From Pseudomonas sp. AFG_SD02_1510_Pfu_092 (lineage in GTDB: Bacteria > Pseudomonadota > Gammaproteobacteria > Pseudomonadales > Pseudomonadaceae): a stretch of 59,727 nucleotides of DNA. The stretch covers positions 1 through 59,727 of the forward strand of contig NZ_PUQD01000032.1 in assembly GCF_003331055.1 (NCBI RefSeq), read 5' to 3'. The translations under genes were made by a program, and so were the position numbers. Shown here one piece after another: positions 32,267-42,072 of this stretch. Below the pieces are notes generated by a model. It was given only the letters and a program-made list of their open reading frames with translations. It was not told where the DNA came from and ran no database searches. Every line of letters starts with the position of its first letter. Position 1 is the first letter of the stretch.

Positions 32267-32296
32267 GGGGCCTGCAACAAATGTGGTTTCAGTACC

Positions 32297-32390
32297 GGCC
32301 TCTTCGCGGGTGAACCCGCTCCACAGGTACTGCGCTTGCCTCAGGACCTGTGCGATCCCTGTGGGAGCGGGTTCACCCGCGAAGAGGCCA
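32297..32390. repeat. inverted REP pair
   Basis: GCCTCTTCGCGGGTGAACCC GCTCCAC and its inverse (32359-32390) sit between ccoP and ccoG; the first unit has lost one C of CTCCCAC. Possible attenuator between oxidase and accessory genes. Confidence 0.9.
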
Positions 32391-32397
32391 GGCCTGC

Positions 32398-33375
32398 TTA
32401 CTCGGTTTTAACCGGCTCAGCCTGCTGCGACAGGCTGTAAACATAAGCCGCCAGCAGGTGCACCTTGTCATTGCCCTGCAGCTGTTCCTGGGCCGGCATC
32501 TGCCCTTGGCGGCCATAACGGATGGTCTGCTGCAACTGAGCGAAGCTCGAACCGTAGATGAACGCCTGCGGGTGGGTCAGGTTCGGCGCGCCCATGGCCG
32601 GGGTACCTTTGCCTTCCGGCCCGTGGCAGGCCACGCAGTTGGCGGCGAAGATCTTCTGCCCGTTGTCGACATCGGCCTTCGCGCCTTCCGGCAGGCTGCG
32701 GCCATCCAGCTTGCTGACCACGAATGCCGCCACATCGGCCACGCCCTGGTCACCGATCACCTCGGCCCAGGCCGGCATCACGCCGTGGCGGCCGCCCATG
32801 ATGGTGGTCTTGATGGTGTCCGGCTCACCGCCCCAGCGCCAGTCGCTGTCGGTCAGGTTGGGGAAGCCGAAGGCACCCTTGGCGTCGGAACCGTGGCACA
32901 CCGAGCAGTTCGAGGCGAACAGCCGCGCGCCCATTTTCAGCGCTTGCGGGTCTTTGGCCACCTCTTCGATCGGCATGGCGGCGAACTTGGCGAAGATCGG
33001 CCCGAAGCGGGCGTCGGCCTTGGCCATTTCCTTTTCCCATTCGTGCACGCCGGTCCAGCCCGCCTGGCCGTTGGCAAACTCGGTCTGCTTGTCGTTGTCC
33101 AGGTACGAGTAGCCGGGCAGGATGCCTTTCCAGTTGCCCAGGCCCGGGTACAGCACCAGGTAGCCGAGGGCGAAGACGATGGTGCCGACGAACAGCCAGA
33201 ACCACCATTTCGGCAGCGGGTTGTCGTACTCCTCGATGCCGTCGAAGGCGTGCCCGACGGTTTCGTCGGTGGCTTCTTCGCGCTGGCCCTTGCGGGTCGA
33301 CAGCAGCAGCCAGGTCAAGGCGAAGATGGTGCCCAGGGTCAGGACGGTAACGTACAGACTCCAGAAGGTTGTCAT
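32398..33375 (-). CDS. ccoP: cbb3 oxidase subunit CcoP (set next to ccoG)
   Basis: 325 residues; a membrane-bound dihaem cytochrome c that passes electrons to CcoO/CcoN. Two transmembrane helices (about 8-26 and 57-76) precede two c-type haem motifs, CSVCH (157-161) and CVACH (247-251). The N-terminal [15 protein letters not shown] stretch is the CcoP signature. Its ATG overlaps the ccoQ stop by 4 bases. It is 12 residues longer than the second copy because of an insert after the second helix (about residues 90-105). Confidence 0.95.
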   Translation of the reverse strand: MTTFWSLYVTVLTLGTIFALTWLLLSTRKGQREEATDETVGHAFDGIEEYDNPLPKWWFWLFVGTIVFALGYLVLYPGLGNWKGILPGYSYLDNDKQTEFANGQAGWTGVHEWEKEMAKADARFGPIFAKFAAMPIEEVAKDPQALKMGARLFASNCSVCHGSDAKGAFGFPNLTDSDWRWGGEPDTIKTTIMGGRHGVMPAWAEVIGDQGVADVAAFVVSKLDGRSLPEGAKADVDNGQKIFAANCVACHGPEGKGTPAMGAPNLTHPQAFIYGSSFAQLQQTIRYGRQGQMPAQEQLQGNDKVHLLAAYVYSLSQQAEPVKTE

Positions 33376-33569
33376 TGTTGTTTGCTCCCAGAAGCTTTTG
33401 CGTGCTCTTGCTCGACGTGGCGGCAGGCCTCGGGGTCATCCGCGAAGGGCAGTTGGGTGGCTTCGTCGAACTCCTTTTTACGCCGTGGGTTGAACACCCA
33501 CAGCGCCAGGCCCACGAAGGCCACCATCACCACGACGGTGCCCAGGCCGCGAATCATCCCGATGTCCAT
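33372..33569 (-). CDS. ccoQ: cbb3 oxidase subunit CcoQ (set next to ccoG)
   Basis: 65 residues: [11 protein letters not shown], one membrane helix to about residue 26 (WVF), then a charged tail. CcoQ stabilises the complex. It lies between ccoO (5-base gap) and ccoP (4-base overlap). Confidence 0.92.
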   Translation of the reverse strand: MDIGMIRGLGTVVVMVAFVGLALWVFNPRRKKEFDEATQLPFADDPEACRHVEQEHAKASGSKQQ

Positions 33570-33574
33570 CAGCG

Positions 33575-34183
33575 TCACCGTTTGCTCTTGATGATGGTGC
33601 CAAGACCCTGCAGGTACGCGACGATGGCGTCCATTTCGGTCTTGCCCTTGACCGCGTCGCTGGCCCCGGCGATGTCGGCGTCGGTGTAAGGCACGCCGAG
33701 GGTGCGCAACACTTCCATCTTTTTCGCCGTGTCCTTGCCGTCGAGCTTGTGCTCGACCAGCCACGGGTACGACGGCATCTTCGATTCCGGTACCACGTTG
33801 CGCGGGTTGTACAGGTGCGCGCGGTGCCAGTCATCCGAGTAGCGGCCACCGACCCGCGCCAGGTCCGGCCCGGTACGCTTGGAACCCCACAGGAACGGGT
33901 GGTCCCACACGCTTTCGCCGGCGACCGAGTAGTGGCCGTAGCGTTCGGTTTCGGCACGGAACGGGCGGATCATCTGCGAGTGGCAGCCCACGCAGCCTTC
34001 GCGGATGTAGATATCGCGGCCTTCCAGCTCCAGCGCGGTGCGCGGCTTCATGCCTTCCACGGGTTTGTTGGTGACGTCCTGGAAAAACAGCGGGACGATC
34101 TGGGTCAGGCCACCGATGCTCACGGCGATGACCATGAAGAAGGCCAGCAGGCCTATGTTCTTCTCGACGGCTTCATGCTTCAT
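33575..34183 (-). CDS. ccoO: cbb3 oxidase subunit CcoO (set next to ccoG)
   Basis: 202 residues; a membrane-anchored monohaem cytochrome c. One N-terminal helix (about 10-34) and the haem site C64-V-G-C67-H68 ([15 protein letters not shown]) are present; the axial Met is probably in [10 protein letters not shown]. The ATG at 34183 overlaps the ccoN stop by one base (TGATG), so the subunits are translationally coupled. It is nearly identical in its core to the second copy at 37224. Confidence 0.95.
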   Translation of the reverse strand: MKHEAVEKNIGLLAFFMVIAVSIGGLTQIVPLFFQDVTNKPVEGMKPRTALELEGRDIYIREGCVGCHSQMIRPFRAETERYGHYSVAGESVWDHPFLWGSKRTGPDLARVGGRYSDDWHRAHLYNPRNVVPESKMPSYPWLVEHKLDGKDTAKKMEVLRTLGVPYTDADIAGASDAVKGKTEMDAIVAYLQGLGTIIKSKR

Positions 34184-35625
34184 CAATGCGCTCCCACGAC
34201 GACGATCTTGGCGGCTTCCTCAGCCTGTGCCGGGTTGGCGGCACGTACGGTACGGAACACGTTGTAAGCCATCAGCAGCATGCCGCTGGCGAAGAACGCA
34301 CCGCCCAGGGCGCGGACGATATAGCCAGGGTGGCTGGCCTGCAGGGCTTCGACGAACGAGTAGGTGAGGGTGCCGTCATCGTTGATGGCGCGCCACATCA
34401 GGCCCTGGGTGATGCCGTTGACCCACATCGAGGCGATGTACAGCACGGTACCGATGGTGGCCAGCCAGAAGTGCGCGTTGATCAGGCCGACGCTGTGCAT
34501 CTGCTCGCGGCCATACAGGCGCGGGATCATGTGGTACACCGCGCCGATCGAGATCATCGCCACCCAGCCGAGGGCGCCGGCGTGAACGTGGCCGATGGTC
34601 CAGTCGGTGTAGTGCGACAGCGAGTTCACGGTTTTGATGGCCATCATCGGGCCTTCGAAAGTGGACATGCCGTAGAACGCCAGCGACACCACCAGGAAGC
34701 GCAGGATCGGGTCGGTGCGCAGTTTGTGCCAGGCCCCGGACAGGGTCATCATGCCGTTGATCATGCCGCCCCAGCTCGGTGCCAGGAGGATGATCGACAT
34801 CACCATGCCCAGCGACTGCGCCCAGTCCGGCAGGGCGGTGTAGTGCAGGTGGTGCGGGCCGGCCCAGATGTACAGGGTGATCAGCGCCCAGAAGTGCACG
34901 ATCGACAGGCGATACGAGTAGATCGGCCGCTCGGCCTGCTTGGGCACGAAGTAGTACATCATCCCCAGAAAGCCGGTGGTGAGGAAGAAGCCCACGGCGT
35001 TGTGGCCGTACCACCACTGGATCATCGCATCGGTGGCGCCGGAATAGGCCGAGTACGACTTGAACAGGCTCACCGGCAGCGAGATGTGGTTGACGATGTG
35101 CAGCATCGCGGTGACCACGATGAAGGCGCCGTAGAACCAGTTGCCGACATAGATATGCTTGGTCTTGCGCTTGACGATGGTGCCGAAGAACACCAGCCCG
35201 TAGGTGACCCAGACGATGGCCAGCAGGATCGCCAGCGGCCATTCCAGCTCGGCGTATTCCTTGGTGGTGGTGTAGCCCATCGGCAAGGTGATCAGCGCGC
35301 CGACGATCACCGCCTGCCAACCCCAGAAGGTGAAGGCGGCCATGCTGTCGGAGATCAGCCGGGTCTGGCAGGTGCGCTGCACCACGTAGTAGCTGGTGCC
35401 GAACAGCGCACAGCCCCCGAAGGCGAAGATCACCAGGTTGGTGTGCAACGGGCGCAGGCGGCCGAAACTGGTCCAGGGCAGGTCCAGGTTCAGTTGCGGC
35501 CACACCAGCTGCGAGGCGATGAAGACGCCGAGGCCCATGCCAAGGATCCCCCAGACCACCGTCATGATGGCGAACTGGCGGACGACCTTATAGTTATAAG
35601 CAGTCGGACTGATTGCTGTGCTCAT
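34183..35625 (-). CDS. ccoN: cbb3 oxidase catalytic subunit CcoN (set next to ccoG)
   Basis: 480 residues, 12 transmembrane helices, haem-copper oxidase family. It reduces oxygen to water with high affinity and pumps protons. His ligand segments are visible in [36 protein letters not shown] and [11 protein letters not shown]. In P. aeruginosa the set beside ccoG is called cco1, so this would be ccoN1. Here it carries its own Anr box about 55 bases upstream, suggesting oxygen control of both sets. Confidence 0.96.
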   Translation of the reverse strand: MSTAISPTAYNYKVVRQFAIMTVVWGILGMGLGVFIASQLVWPQLNLDLPWTSFGRLRPLHTNLVIFAFGGCALFGTSYYVVQRTCQTRLISDSMAAFTFWGWQAVIVGALITLPMGYTTTKEYAELEWPLAILLAIVWVTYGLVFFGTIVKRKTKHIYVGNWFYGAFIVVTAMLHIVNHISLPVSLFKSYSAYSGATDAMIQWWYGHNAVGFFLTTGFLGMMYYFVPKQAERPIYSYRLSIVHFWALITLYIWAGPHHLHYTALPDWAQSLGMVMSIILLAPSWGGMINGMMTLSGAWHKLRTDPILRFLVVSLAFYGMSTFEGPMMAIKTVNSLSHYTDWTIGHVHAGALGWVAMISIGAVYHMIPRLYGREQMHSVGLINAHFWLATIGTVLYIASMWVNGITQGLMWRAINDDGTLTYSFVEALQASHPGYIVRALGGAFFASGMLLMAYNVFRTVRAANPAQAEEAAKIVVVGAH

Positions 35626-35678
35626 TCTAAGGTTCCACGGTTTTTAATGTTCTTGTTGGTCGAAAATCGGCGCCAGTA

Positions 35679-35692
35679 TTGATAACCATCAG
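35679..35692 (-). promoter_or_regulatory. Anr box upstream of the ccoG-proximal ccoN
   Basis: TTGAT-AACC-ATCAG, one mismatch to the FNR/Anr consensus, starting 54 bases before the ccoN ATG. Confidence 0.8.
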
Positions 35693-35775
35693 GGTTACTG
35701 CAACGCAACTTTGGTACGCCGACCCGTGCCCGAGCCCGTTCACTGGTGTCCCGCAGTGATCGGGCACTGGCGATT

Positions 35776-35804
35776 GTACACAAATAAATATTTGTAATGT
35801 GTAC
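35776..35804. promoter_or_regulatory. AT-rich double inverted repeat between the two cco operons
   Basis: A perfect dyad ACAAATA-AA-TATTTGT (35780-35795) is nested within an outer, non-concentric GTACAC (35776-35781)/GTGTAC (35799-35804) repeat. It lies about 150 bases upstream of ccoN. The rest of this 448-base gap holds the Anr box, a T-rich stretch (35805-35850) and a REP pair; no gene is seen. Confidence 0.5.
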
Positions 35805-35968
35805 CGTTTTTCGCCTTTTTCTGATCGATCGGTCAAGCTTTTTTTCGGGACGGCGACAGCGCATGCGCCGCGTCTGCTTCGCTCTTTTCAAGGCGAAGCC
35901 CACTGAGGCAACAAGCTTAGTTGTGTTCGGAGGGGGTGCAAGGTAGGGGGTGTGGCGGAGAAGAGCGG

Positions 35969-36071
35969 GGGCCGCTTTACGGCCCATCGCCGGCAAGCCA
36001 GCTCCCACAGGTACAGCGCAAAGCTTCAGCGCTGTGCAATACCTGTGGGAGCGGGCGAGCCCGCGAAGGGG
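35969..36071. repeat. composite REP pair (two families joined)
   Basis: The left unit is the GCCGGCAAGCCAGCTCCCAC type with a GGCCGCTTTACGGCCC stem; the right unit is the GTGGGAGCGGGCGAGCCCGC type. The two arms belong to different families. It abuts the second ccoP stop. Confidence 0.85.
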
Positions 36072-36073
36072 TG

Positions 36074-37015
36074 TTACTTGGCGGTCAGTTCTGGCGAAGG
36101 TTGGCCCTGCGACAGGCTGTACACATAAGCCGCCAACAGATGCACCTTGTCGTTGCCCTGGAACGCTGCCTGCGCCGGCATCTGCCCCTGGCGACCATAA
36201 CGGATGGTCTGTTGCAGCTGGGCAAAGCTCGAACCGTAGATGAACGCCTGCGGCTGGGTCAGGTCGGGCGCGCCCATGGCTGGGGTACCCTTGCCTTCAG
36301 GCCCGTGGCAGGCCACGCAGTTGCCGGCGAAGATCTCCTTGCCCTTGGCCGCGTCGGCCTTGCTGCCTTCCGGCAGGCTGCGGTCGTTGAGGCCGGTCAG
36401 CACGAACGCAGCCACATCGGCCACGCCCTGCTCGCCGATCACCTCGGCCCAGGCCGGCATCACCCCGTGGCGGCCGTCCATGATCGAAGCCTTGATGGTT
36501 TGCGCGTCGCCACCCCAGCGCCAGGCGTTGTCGGTGAGGTTGGGGAAGCCGAAGGCACCCTTGGCGTCCGAGCCGTGGCACACCGAGCAGTTGGAGGCGA
36601 ACAGGCGGCCGCCCATTTTCAGCGCCTGCGGGTCCTGGGCCACTTCTTCCAGCGGCATCGCAGCGTACTTGGCGAAGATCGGGCCGAATTTGGCGTCGGC
36701 CTTGTCCATCTCCTTCTGCCATTCGTTGGCGCCGGTCCAGCCATTCTCATAACCCGGCAGAATGCCCTTCCAGTTGCCCAGGCCCGGGTAGAGGATCAGG
36801 TAGCCGACCGAGAACACCAGGGTGCCGACGAACAGCCAGAACCACCACTTGGGCAGCGGGTTGTCGTACTCCTCGATGCCGTCGAAGCTGTGGCCCATGG
36901 TCTGGTCGGTGGTGTTGTTGCTCTGGCCCTTGCGGGTGGCGAGCAGCAGCCAGGTCAGGCCAATCAGGCTGCCGATGGTCAGTACGCAGATGTACGTACT
37001 CCAGAAGGTGGTCAT
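36074..37015 (-). CDS. ccoP: cbb3 oxidase subunit CcoP (second set)
   Basis: 313 residues; dihaem cytochrome c of the second cbb3 oxidase. Two N-terminal helices (about 8-26 and 57-76) are followed by haem motifs CSVCH (about 145) and CVACH (about 235). [15 protein letters not shown] matches the first copy exactly, but the inter-helix/haem loop is 12 residues shorter. The ATG overlaps the ccoQ stop by 4 bases, repeating the arrangement of the other set. Confidence 0.95.
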   Translation of the reverse strand: MTTFWSTYICVLTIGSLIGLTWLLLATRKGQSNNTTDQTMGHSFDGIEEYDNPLPKWWFWLFVGTLVFSVGYLILYPGLGNWKGILPGYENGWTGANEWQKEMDKADAKFGPIFAKYAAMPLEEVAQDPQALKMGGRLFASNCSVCHGSDAKGAFGFPNLTDNAWRWGGDAQTIKASIMDGRHGVMPAWAEVIGEQGVADVAAFVLTGLNDRSLPEGSKADAAKGKEIFAGNCVACHGPEGKGTPAMGAPDLTQPQAFIYGSSFAQLQQTIRYGRQGQMPAQAAFQGNDKVHLLAAYVYSLSQGQPSPELTAK

Positions 37016-37218
37016 TGCCCGTTACTCCTAATCGCAGCAGTCATGGCAGCAGGTTCCTGCCCGGCAGGGGGCAGGCGGTCGTCGACGAAGGGCAGCAGGC
37101 GCGCTTCGGCGAAATCATGGTCGCGGCGGCGGTTGAACACCCACAGGGTGAGGCCGATGAAGGCGATCATCACCACCAGGGTGCCCAGGCCGCGGATCAT
37201 GCCGATGTCCATTTCCAT
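37012..37218 (-). CDS. ccoQ: cbb3 oxidase subunit CcoQ (second set)
   Basis: 68 residues beginning [13 protein letters not shown] with one membrane helix and a charged tail ([11 protein letters not shown]). AGAGGTG about 7 bases before the first ATG supports that start over the next ATG 6 bases downstream. It is clearly related to the first CcoQ in the helix and divergent in the tail. Confidence 0.92.
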   Translation of the reverse strand: MEMDIGMIRGLGTLVVMIAFIGLTLWVFNRRRDHDFAEARLLPFVDDRLPPAGQEPAAMTAAIRSNGQ

Positions 37219-37223
37219 CGCAG

Positions 37224-37832
37224 TCACCTCTTGTTCTTGATCGCGGTGCCGAGCACCTGCAGGTAGGCGACCAGGGCATCCATCTCGGTCTTGCCCTTGA
37301 CCGCGTCGCGGGCGCCGGCGATGTCGTCGTCGCTGTACGGCACACCGAGGGTGCGCAAGGTGCGCATCTTGGTGTCGGTATGGCTGTTGTCGACCTGCTG
37401 GGCGACCAGCCACGGGTACGACGGCATCTTCGATTCCGGTACCACGTTGCGCGGGTTGTACAGGTGCGCGCGGTGCCAGTCGTCCGAGTAGCGGCCGCCG
37501 ACCCGTGCCAGGTCCGGCCCGGTACGCTTGGAGCCCCACAGGAACGGGTGGTCCCATACGCTTTCGCCGGCGACCGAGTAATGCCCGTAGCGCTCGGTTT
37601 CGGCGCGGAACGGGCGGATCATCTGCGAGTGGCAACCCACGCAGCCTTCGCGGATGTAGATGTCGCGGCCTTCCAGTTGCAGCGCGGTGTAAGGCTTCAT
37701 GCCTTCCACCGGCTTGTTGGTGACGTCCTGGAAGAACAGCGGGACGATCTGGGTCAGGCCGCCGATACTGACGGCGAACACCATCAGCAAGGCCAGCAGG
37801 CCGACGTTTTTCTCGATGACTTCATGTTTCAT
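37224..37832 (-). CDS. ccoO: cbb3 oxidase subunit CcoO (second set)
   Basis: 202 residues; monohaem cytochrome c with an N-terminal anchor and haem motif C64-x2-CH ([10 protein letters not shown]). The ATG at 37832 ([10 protein letters not shown]) has AGGAGA 8 bases upstream. The central 100 residues are identical or nearly so to the other CcoO, also at DNA level, which suggests recent gene conversion or strong constraint. Confidence 0.95.
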   Translation of the reverse strand: MKHEVIEKNVGLLALLMVFAVSIGGLTQIVPLFFQDVTNKPVEGMKPYTALQLEGRDIYIREGCVGCHSQMIRPFRAETERYGHYSVAGESVWDHPFLWGSKRTGPDLARVGGRYSDDWHRAHLYNPRNVVPESKMPSYPWLVAQQVDNSHTDTKMRTLRTLGVPYSDDDIAGARDAVKGKTEMDALVAYLQVLGTAIKNKR

Positions 37833-37845
37833 CAGGCAGGTCTCC

Positions 37846-39270
37846 TCAAGCCAGCTGGGCGTTCGCAGGGGCGACATCGAGCGCCGGCGAACGCACGGTG
37901 CGCCAGGTGTTCCAGGCCATCAGGAACATGCCGCTGAGGAAGATCGCACCGCCGACGAAGCGCACGATGAAGCCTGGGTGGCTGGCCACCAGGGTTTCCA
38001 CGAACGAGTAGGTGAGCGTGCCGTCGCTGTTGACCGCGCGCCACATCAGGCCCTGGGCGATGCCGTTGACCCACATCGAGGCGATGTACAGCACGGTACC
38101 GATGGTGGCCAGCCAGAAGTGCGCATTGATCAGGCCGATGCTGTACATGCGCTCCTTGCCGAACACTTTCGGGATGGTGTGGTACAGCGCGCCGATCGAG
38201 ATCATCGCTACCCAGCCGAGGGCGCCGGCGTGAACGTGGCCGATGGTCCAGTCGGTGTAGTGGGACAGCGCGTTGACCGTCTTGATGGCCATCATCGGGC
38301 CTTCAAAGGTAGACATGCCGTAGAACGCCAGCGACACCACCAGGAAGCGCAGGATCGGGTCGCTGCGCAGTTTGTGCCAGGCCCCCGACAGGGTCATCAT
38401 GCCGTTGATCATGCCGCCCCAGCTGGGTGCCAGCAGGATCAGCGACATCACCATGCCCAGCGACTGCGCCCAGTCAGGCAGCGCGGTGTAGTGCAGGTGG
38501 TGCGGGCCGGCCCAGATGTACAGGGTGATCAGCGCCCAGAAGTGCACGATCGACAGGCGATAGGAATACACCGGGCGTTCGGCCTGCTTGGGCACGTAGT
38601 AGTACATCATCCCCAGGAAGCCCGCGGTCAGGAAGAAGCCCACCGCGTTGTGCCCGTACCACCACTGCACCATGGCATCGGTGGCACCGGCGTAGACCGA
38701 GTACGACTTGGTCAGGCTGACCGGCAGTTCCAGGTTGTTGACGACATGCAGCATCGCCACGGTGAGGATGAAGCCGCCGAAGAACCAGTTACCGACGTAG
38801 ATGTGCTTGGTGTTGCGCTTCATCAGCGTGCCGAAGAACACGATGGCGTAGCTCACCCAGACGATGGTGATCAGGATGTCGATCGGCCATTCCAGTTCGG
38901 CGTATTCCTTGGAGCTGGTGTAGCCCAGTGGCAGGCTGATGGCCGCCAGCAGGATCACCAGTTGCCAGCCCCAGAAGGTGAACGCGGCCAGGCCCGGTGC
39001 GAACAGGGTGGTCTGGCAGGTGCGTTGCACCGAATAATAGGAGGTGGCGAACAGGGCGCAGCCGCCGAAGGCGAAGATCACCGCATTGGTATGCAGGGGG
39101 CGCAGGCGGCCGAAGCTGGTCCAGGGGAGGTCGAAGTTGAGGGAAGGCCAGGCGAGCTGGGCGGCGATGAAGACGCCGAGCCCCATCCCGACGATTCCCC
39201 ACACCACCGTCATGATGGCGAATTGGCGGACCACCTTGTAGTTATAGGCGGTACTGCTGGTTGTGTTCAT
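37846..39270 (-). CDS. ccoN: cbb3 oxidase catalytic subunit CcoN (second set)
   Basis: 474 residues with 12 membrane helices and the same histidine segments as the first CcoN ([47 protein letters not shown]). The ATG at 39270 ([12 protein letters not shown]) aligns with the first copy. A start 48 bases upstream is open but unconserved. Divergent from a hydrolase gene, with an Anr box in the shared region. Corresponds to cco2 of P. aeruginosa by position. Confidence 0.96.
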   Translation of the reverse strand: MNTTSSTAYNYKVVRQFAIMTVVWGIVGMGLGVFIAAQLAWPSLNFDLPWTSFGRLRPLHTNAVIFAFGGCALFATSYYSVQRTCQTTLFAPGLAAFTFWGWQLVILLAAISLPLGYTSSKEYAELEWPIDILITIVWVSYAIVFFGTLMKRNTKHIYVGNWFFGGFILTVAMLHVVNNLELPVSLTKSYSVYAGATDAMVQWWYGHNAVGFFLTAGFLGMMYYYVPKQAERPVYSYRLSIVHFWALITLYIWAGPHHLHYTALPDWAQSLGMVMSLILLAPSWGGMINGMMTLSGAWHKLRSDPILRFLVVSLAFYGMSTFEGPMMAIKTVNALSHYTDWTIGHVHAGALGWVAMISIGALYHTIPKVFGKERMYSIGLINAHFWLATIGTVLYIASMWVNGIAQGLMWRAVNSDGTLTYSFVETLVASHPGFIVRFVGGAIFLSGMFLMAWNTWRTVRSPALDVAPANAQLA

Positions 39271-39320
39271 GTATGGGTTCCCATCCACGGTTATTTGGCA
39301 GGCTTTACAGCGAGGCAAGC

Positions 39321-40013
39321 ATGATTAATGGGCAAAGTGCCGGTATTGACGGGGATCAATGGGCGAAGGTCGGAAATGTCCCAGGCTTGCGCTGCGACCC
39401 TGCCCTTGTGCAGGGCCGGGACGGCTACAAGGGCTGCCTGATCCTGGCCCATGGCGCGGGTGCGCCGATGGACAGCGGGTTCATGGAAGAAATGGCGCAA
39501 AGGCTTGCGGCGCTTGGGGTCGCGGTGCTGCGCTTCGAGTTCCCGTACATGGCCGAGCGCCGGGTTGGCGGTGGCAAGCGGCCGCCGAACCCACAGAAGG
39601 TGCTACTGGAATGCTGGCGCGAGGTGTACCGGCAGGTGCGACCTTTGGTCGCGGGCAAGCTGGCGGTGGGCGGCAAGTCCATGGGCGGGCGCATGGCCAG
39701 CCTGCTGGCTGACGAACTGGGGGCGGATGCGCTGGTGTGCCTGGGTTATCCGTTCTATGCCACGGGCAAGCCGGAGAAACCGCGGGTGGAGCACCTGGCC
39801 GATTTGAAGACGCCGACGTTGATCGTGCAGGGTGAGCGCGATGCGCTGGGCAACCGCGAGGCAGTGGCAGGGTATGCGTTGTCACCTGCGATCGAGGTGA
39901 GCTGGCTGGTGGCGGCGGACCATGACCTGAAGCCGTTGAAGGCTTCGGGGTTCAGCCATGAGCAGCATTTGCAGGCGGCGGCTGAGCGGGTTGCTGCATT
40001 CCTGAAGGATTAA
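39321..40013 (+). CDS. alpha/beta hydrolase, KANL3/Tex30-type
   Basis: 230 residues. The oxyanion/strand segment [16 protein letters not shown] near residue 37, the nucleophile elbow [11 protein letters not shown] (Ser about 129), an acid in [12 protein letters not shown] and a catalytic His in ADHDLKPLK are visible, giving a complete Ser-Asp-His set. Substrate unknown. The ATG at 39321 was chosen tentatively; an Anr box for the opposite gene (39346-39359) would then lie within its first codons. A later GTG at 39411 would avoid this but has no good ribosome site. Confidence 0.8.
   Translation: MINGQSAGIDGDQWAKVGNVPGLRCDPALVQGRDGYKGCLILAHGAGAPMDSGFMEEMAQRLAALGVAVLRFEFPYMAERRVGGGKRPPNPQKVLLECWREVYRQVRPLVAGKLAVGGKSMGGRMASLLADELGADALVCLGYPFYATGKPEKPRVEHLADLKTPTLIVQGERDALGNREAVAGYALSPAIEVSWLVAADHDLKPLKASGFSHEQHLQAAAERVAAFLKD
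39346..39359 (-). promoter_or_regulatory. Anr box upstream of the second ccoN
   Basis: TTGAC-GGGG-ATCAA, one mismatch to the Anr consensus, 76 bases before the ccoN ATG. It overlaps the probable 5' end of the divergent hydrolase gene. Confidence 0.75.
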
Positions 40014-40020
40014 TGCTGGG

Positions 40021-40110
40021 TTCTTCGCGGGCTTGCCCGCTCCCACAGGTACTGCACAGGCCCGGAAGCTTGTGCCCACCCTGTGGGAGCGGGCAAGCCC
40101 GCGAAGAGGC
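40021..40110. repeat. inverted REP pair
   Basis: TTCGCGGGCTTGCCCGCTCC CAC and its inverse lie between the convergent hydrolase and ppnP genes. Confidence 0.9.
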
Positions 40111-40126
40111 CGGAACAGGCCAGCGC

Positions 40127-40411
40127 TTAGTCGCGGTACTCGCACAGGTAAGCGGTATCGACCTTGACCTGCAGCTGGAACTTGCTGTCAGCCGGCACGT
40201 TGAACTTGTCGCCGGCATTGAAGGTTTCCCAGTTGTCGCTACCCGGCAGCTTCACGATCAGCGCGCCGGACACCACGTGCATGATCTCGCGCTTGGCAGT
40301 GCCGAACTCGTATTCGCCCGGGGCCATCACGCCAACCGTGGCCGGGCCTTCTTCACCCGCGAAGGCGATCGACTTGACGGTGCCGTTGAAGTACTCGTTG
40401 ACCTGGAACAT
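40127..40411 (-). CDS. ppnP: pyrimidine/purine nucleoside phosphorylase PpnP
   Basis: 94 residues, a small cupin (formerly DUF1255/YaiE). PpnP splits several nucleosides with phosphate to base and ribose-1-phosphate. Family segments are present: [35 protein letters not shown], and the C-terminal YLCEYRD. The ATG at 40411 has AGGAGT upstream (read on the minus strand), well placed. Confidence 0.93.
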   Translation of the reverse strand: MFQVNEYFNGTVKSIAFAGEEGPATVGVMAPGEYEFGTAKREIMHVVSGALIVKLPGSDNWETFNAGDKFNVPADSKFQLQVKVDTAYLCEYRD

Positions 40412-40474
40412 GGGCGACTCCTGAAAAGGGGGATGAAAAAGGGCTGGCCAGTATGCCCAAGCCCACTGGCTGCG

Positions 40475-41035
40475 TCATCTGCTTTCAGGGCTCTCGGCGG
40501 GCAGGCTCAACGGCAACAGCCGGGCCGTGTTGCGCGCATCTTCCAGGGCCCGGTGCTGCTGCCCGCAAAAGTGCATGCCAGCCAGTTGCAGGGCACCGTT
40601 CAGGCCGGCGGGGCGCTGCAGATGGCGGGCCTTGGCGAAGCGTTGCTTGAGGTTGATGTGCGGCAGGGTGCGCAACAGGCTTTCCAGGCCGTGCTGTTGC
40701 CATTCCTGGTGCAGTTGCTGGCGGTCGTAGTCGCCCCAGCTGACCCACGCCTGAAGCTGGCGCTGGTGCTGGCCGAGCCAGTGCTCGAAGCTTGCCCACA
40801 CCTCGCGAAACGGCGCGGCACTGTCCACATCGGCCTGGCTGATGTGGGTCAGTTCACGGCAGAACGGGGTCAGCTGTGGCCGGCGCCGAGGCCGCACGAA
40901 GCGCTGGAAGTGGTCGACTTCGCGGCCTTCACGGGTCACCAGGCTTGCCCCGATTTCGATGATTTCCATCTCTGTGACCGGCCACCCACCATTGTCGGTG
41001 GTGGCTTCCAGGTCGATCACCAACCACTGGCCCAT
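40475..41035 (-). CDS. DEDDh-type 3'-5' exonuclease
   Basis: 186 residues. Exo I motif D8-x-E10 in VIDLEATT, an Asp in SWGDYDRQ for motif II, and H-x4-D in HRALEDARNTARL for motif III, the DEDDh pattern. This size and the IIEIGASLVT segment are like the ERI-1/KapD-type single-domain enzymes. The ATG at 41035 (MGQWLVIDLE) is the only sensible start, since motif I begins at residue 8. The substrate, RNA or DNA, is not clear. Confidence 0.88.
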   Translation of the reverse strand: MGQWLVIDLEATTDNGGWPVTEMEIIEIGASLVTREGREVDHFQRFVRPRRRPQLTPFCRELTHISQADVDSAAPFREVWASFEHWLGQHQRQLQAWVSWGDYDRQQLHQEWQQHGLESLLRTLPHINLKQRFAKARHLQRPAGLNGALQLAGMHFCGQQHRALEDARNTARLLPLSLPAESPESR

Positions 41036-41161
41036 ACCAGGCTCCCTTGCAGATCCTGCTAGAGCGTAGCCAAACTCGGCGCATCCGGCACCCCGTGGCA
41101 ATTTGCCTGCGGCTTTGGCACAAAGGGCCACGCAAGCGGCAGTTGTGTCCGGCCCGGAAAA

Positions 41162-41176
41162 CGCCTAGCTTAGGCG
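41162..41176. other. short perfect inverted repeat in a divergent promoter region
   Basis: CGCCTA-GCT-TAGGCG, between the exonuclease and the solute-binding protein gene, 24 bases before the latter's start. Possible operator. Confidence 0.35.
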
Positions 41177-41199
41177 AACCTTGGCACGAACCCTGATGA

Positions 41200-42009
41200 A
41201 TGTCCGTCTTGACTCCAGCACATCGCCACAAGGCCCTTTCTTTTCTGATGCTGCTGGCTGTGTTCTGGCTGGCGGCGCCGTCATGGGCGGCCGGTGCCGT
41301 CGAGGTGAAGGTGGGCGCGGCGCATTTCCCGCCTTATACCGTGCGCCCGGAGCAGGGCGCCGACACCGGCCTGCTGCCGCAGCTGGTCGAGGCGCTGAAT
41401 CGCGCGCAGCAGCACTACCGCTTCGTTCTGGTGCCCACCTCCATCCAGCGGCGCTTCGGGGACTTCCAGCAAGGCCGTACCGACATGGCCATTTTCGAGA
41501 ACCCGCAATGGGGCTGGCAGCAGATCGCCCACCAGACCGTGGACATGGGCCTGGAAGACGCCGAAGTGTTCGTCGCCCGCCAGGCCAACGCCGGCGACCC
41601 GCGTTACTTCGACGACCTGAACGGCAAGCGCCTGGCGCTGTTCAACGGCTATCACTATGCCTTTGCCGGCTTCAACTCCGACCCGGATTACCTGCGCAAG
41701 GCGTACAAGGCCACGCTGACCTATTCCCATGACAGCAACCTGCTGATGGTGCAGGCCGGCCGCGCCGACATCGCCCTGGTCACCCGCTCCTACCTCAGCG
41801 ATTTTCTCAAGCGAAACCCGGCCAGCCAGGCGCAGCTGGTGCCTTCGCAGCGCATCGACCAGGTCTACCACCACTACGCCTTGCTGCGCCCCGATGCCCC
41901 TATCGACGGGCGGTCGTTCGCCGAGCTGCTGCGCGGCCTGCGCGACCGGGGTGAGCTGGCGCGCATTTTCGAACCGTATCGCATCACCGTCAGCGCGCCC
42001 AGCGACTAA
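41200..42009 (+). CDS. periplasmic solute-binding protein, family 3 type, orphan
   Basis: 269 residues. A signal peptide (hydrophobic core LSFLMLLAVFWLAAPSWA, cleavage near residue 31) is followed by a two-lobed family 3 solute-binding fold (VKVGAAHFPPYTVRPEQGADTGLLPQLVEALN). No ABC permease or ATPase gene is adjacent, so it either serves a distant transporter or is a sensor-like stand-alone binding protein. It sits next to a siderophore acyltransferase gene, but its residues give no sign of an iron ligand. Confidence 0.82.
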   Translation: MSVLTPAHRHKALSFLMLLAVFWLAAPSWAAGAVEVKVGAAHFPPYTVRPEQGADTGLLPQLVEALNRAQQHYRFVLVPTSIQRRFGDFQQGRTDMAIFENPQWGWQQIAHQTVDMGLEDAEVFVARQANAGDPRYFDDLNGKRLALFNGYHYAFAGFNSDPDYLRKAYKATLTYSHDSNLLMVQAGRADIALVTRSYLSDFLKRNPASQAQLVPSQRIDQVYHHYALLRPDAPIDGRSFAELLRGLRDRGELARIFEPYRITVSAPSD

Positions 42010-42072
42010 ATCGGCGGCTGCCGGCATCGTTCTCGACAGTGAGCCCATTCCTCATTTTCGCGAGTCAAGCCA

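Noticed and set aside
39261..39320. An earlier start for the alpha/beta hydrolase.
   Set aside because: It would overlap the ccoN coding start on the other strand and adds residues without similarity to the family.
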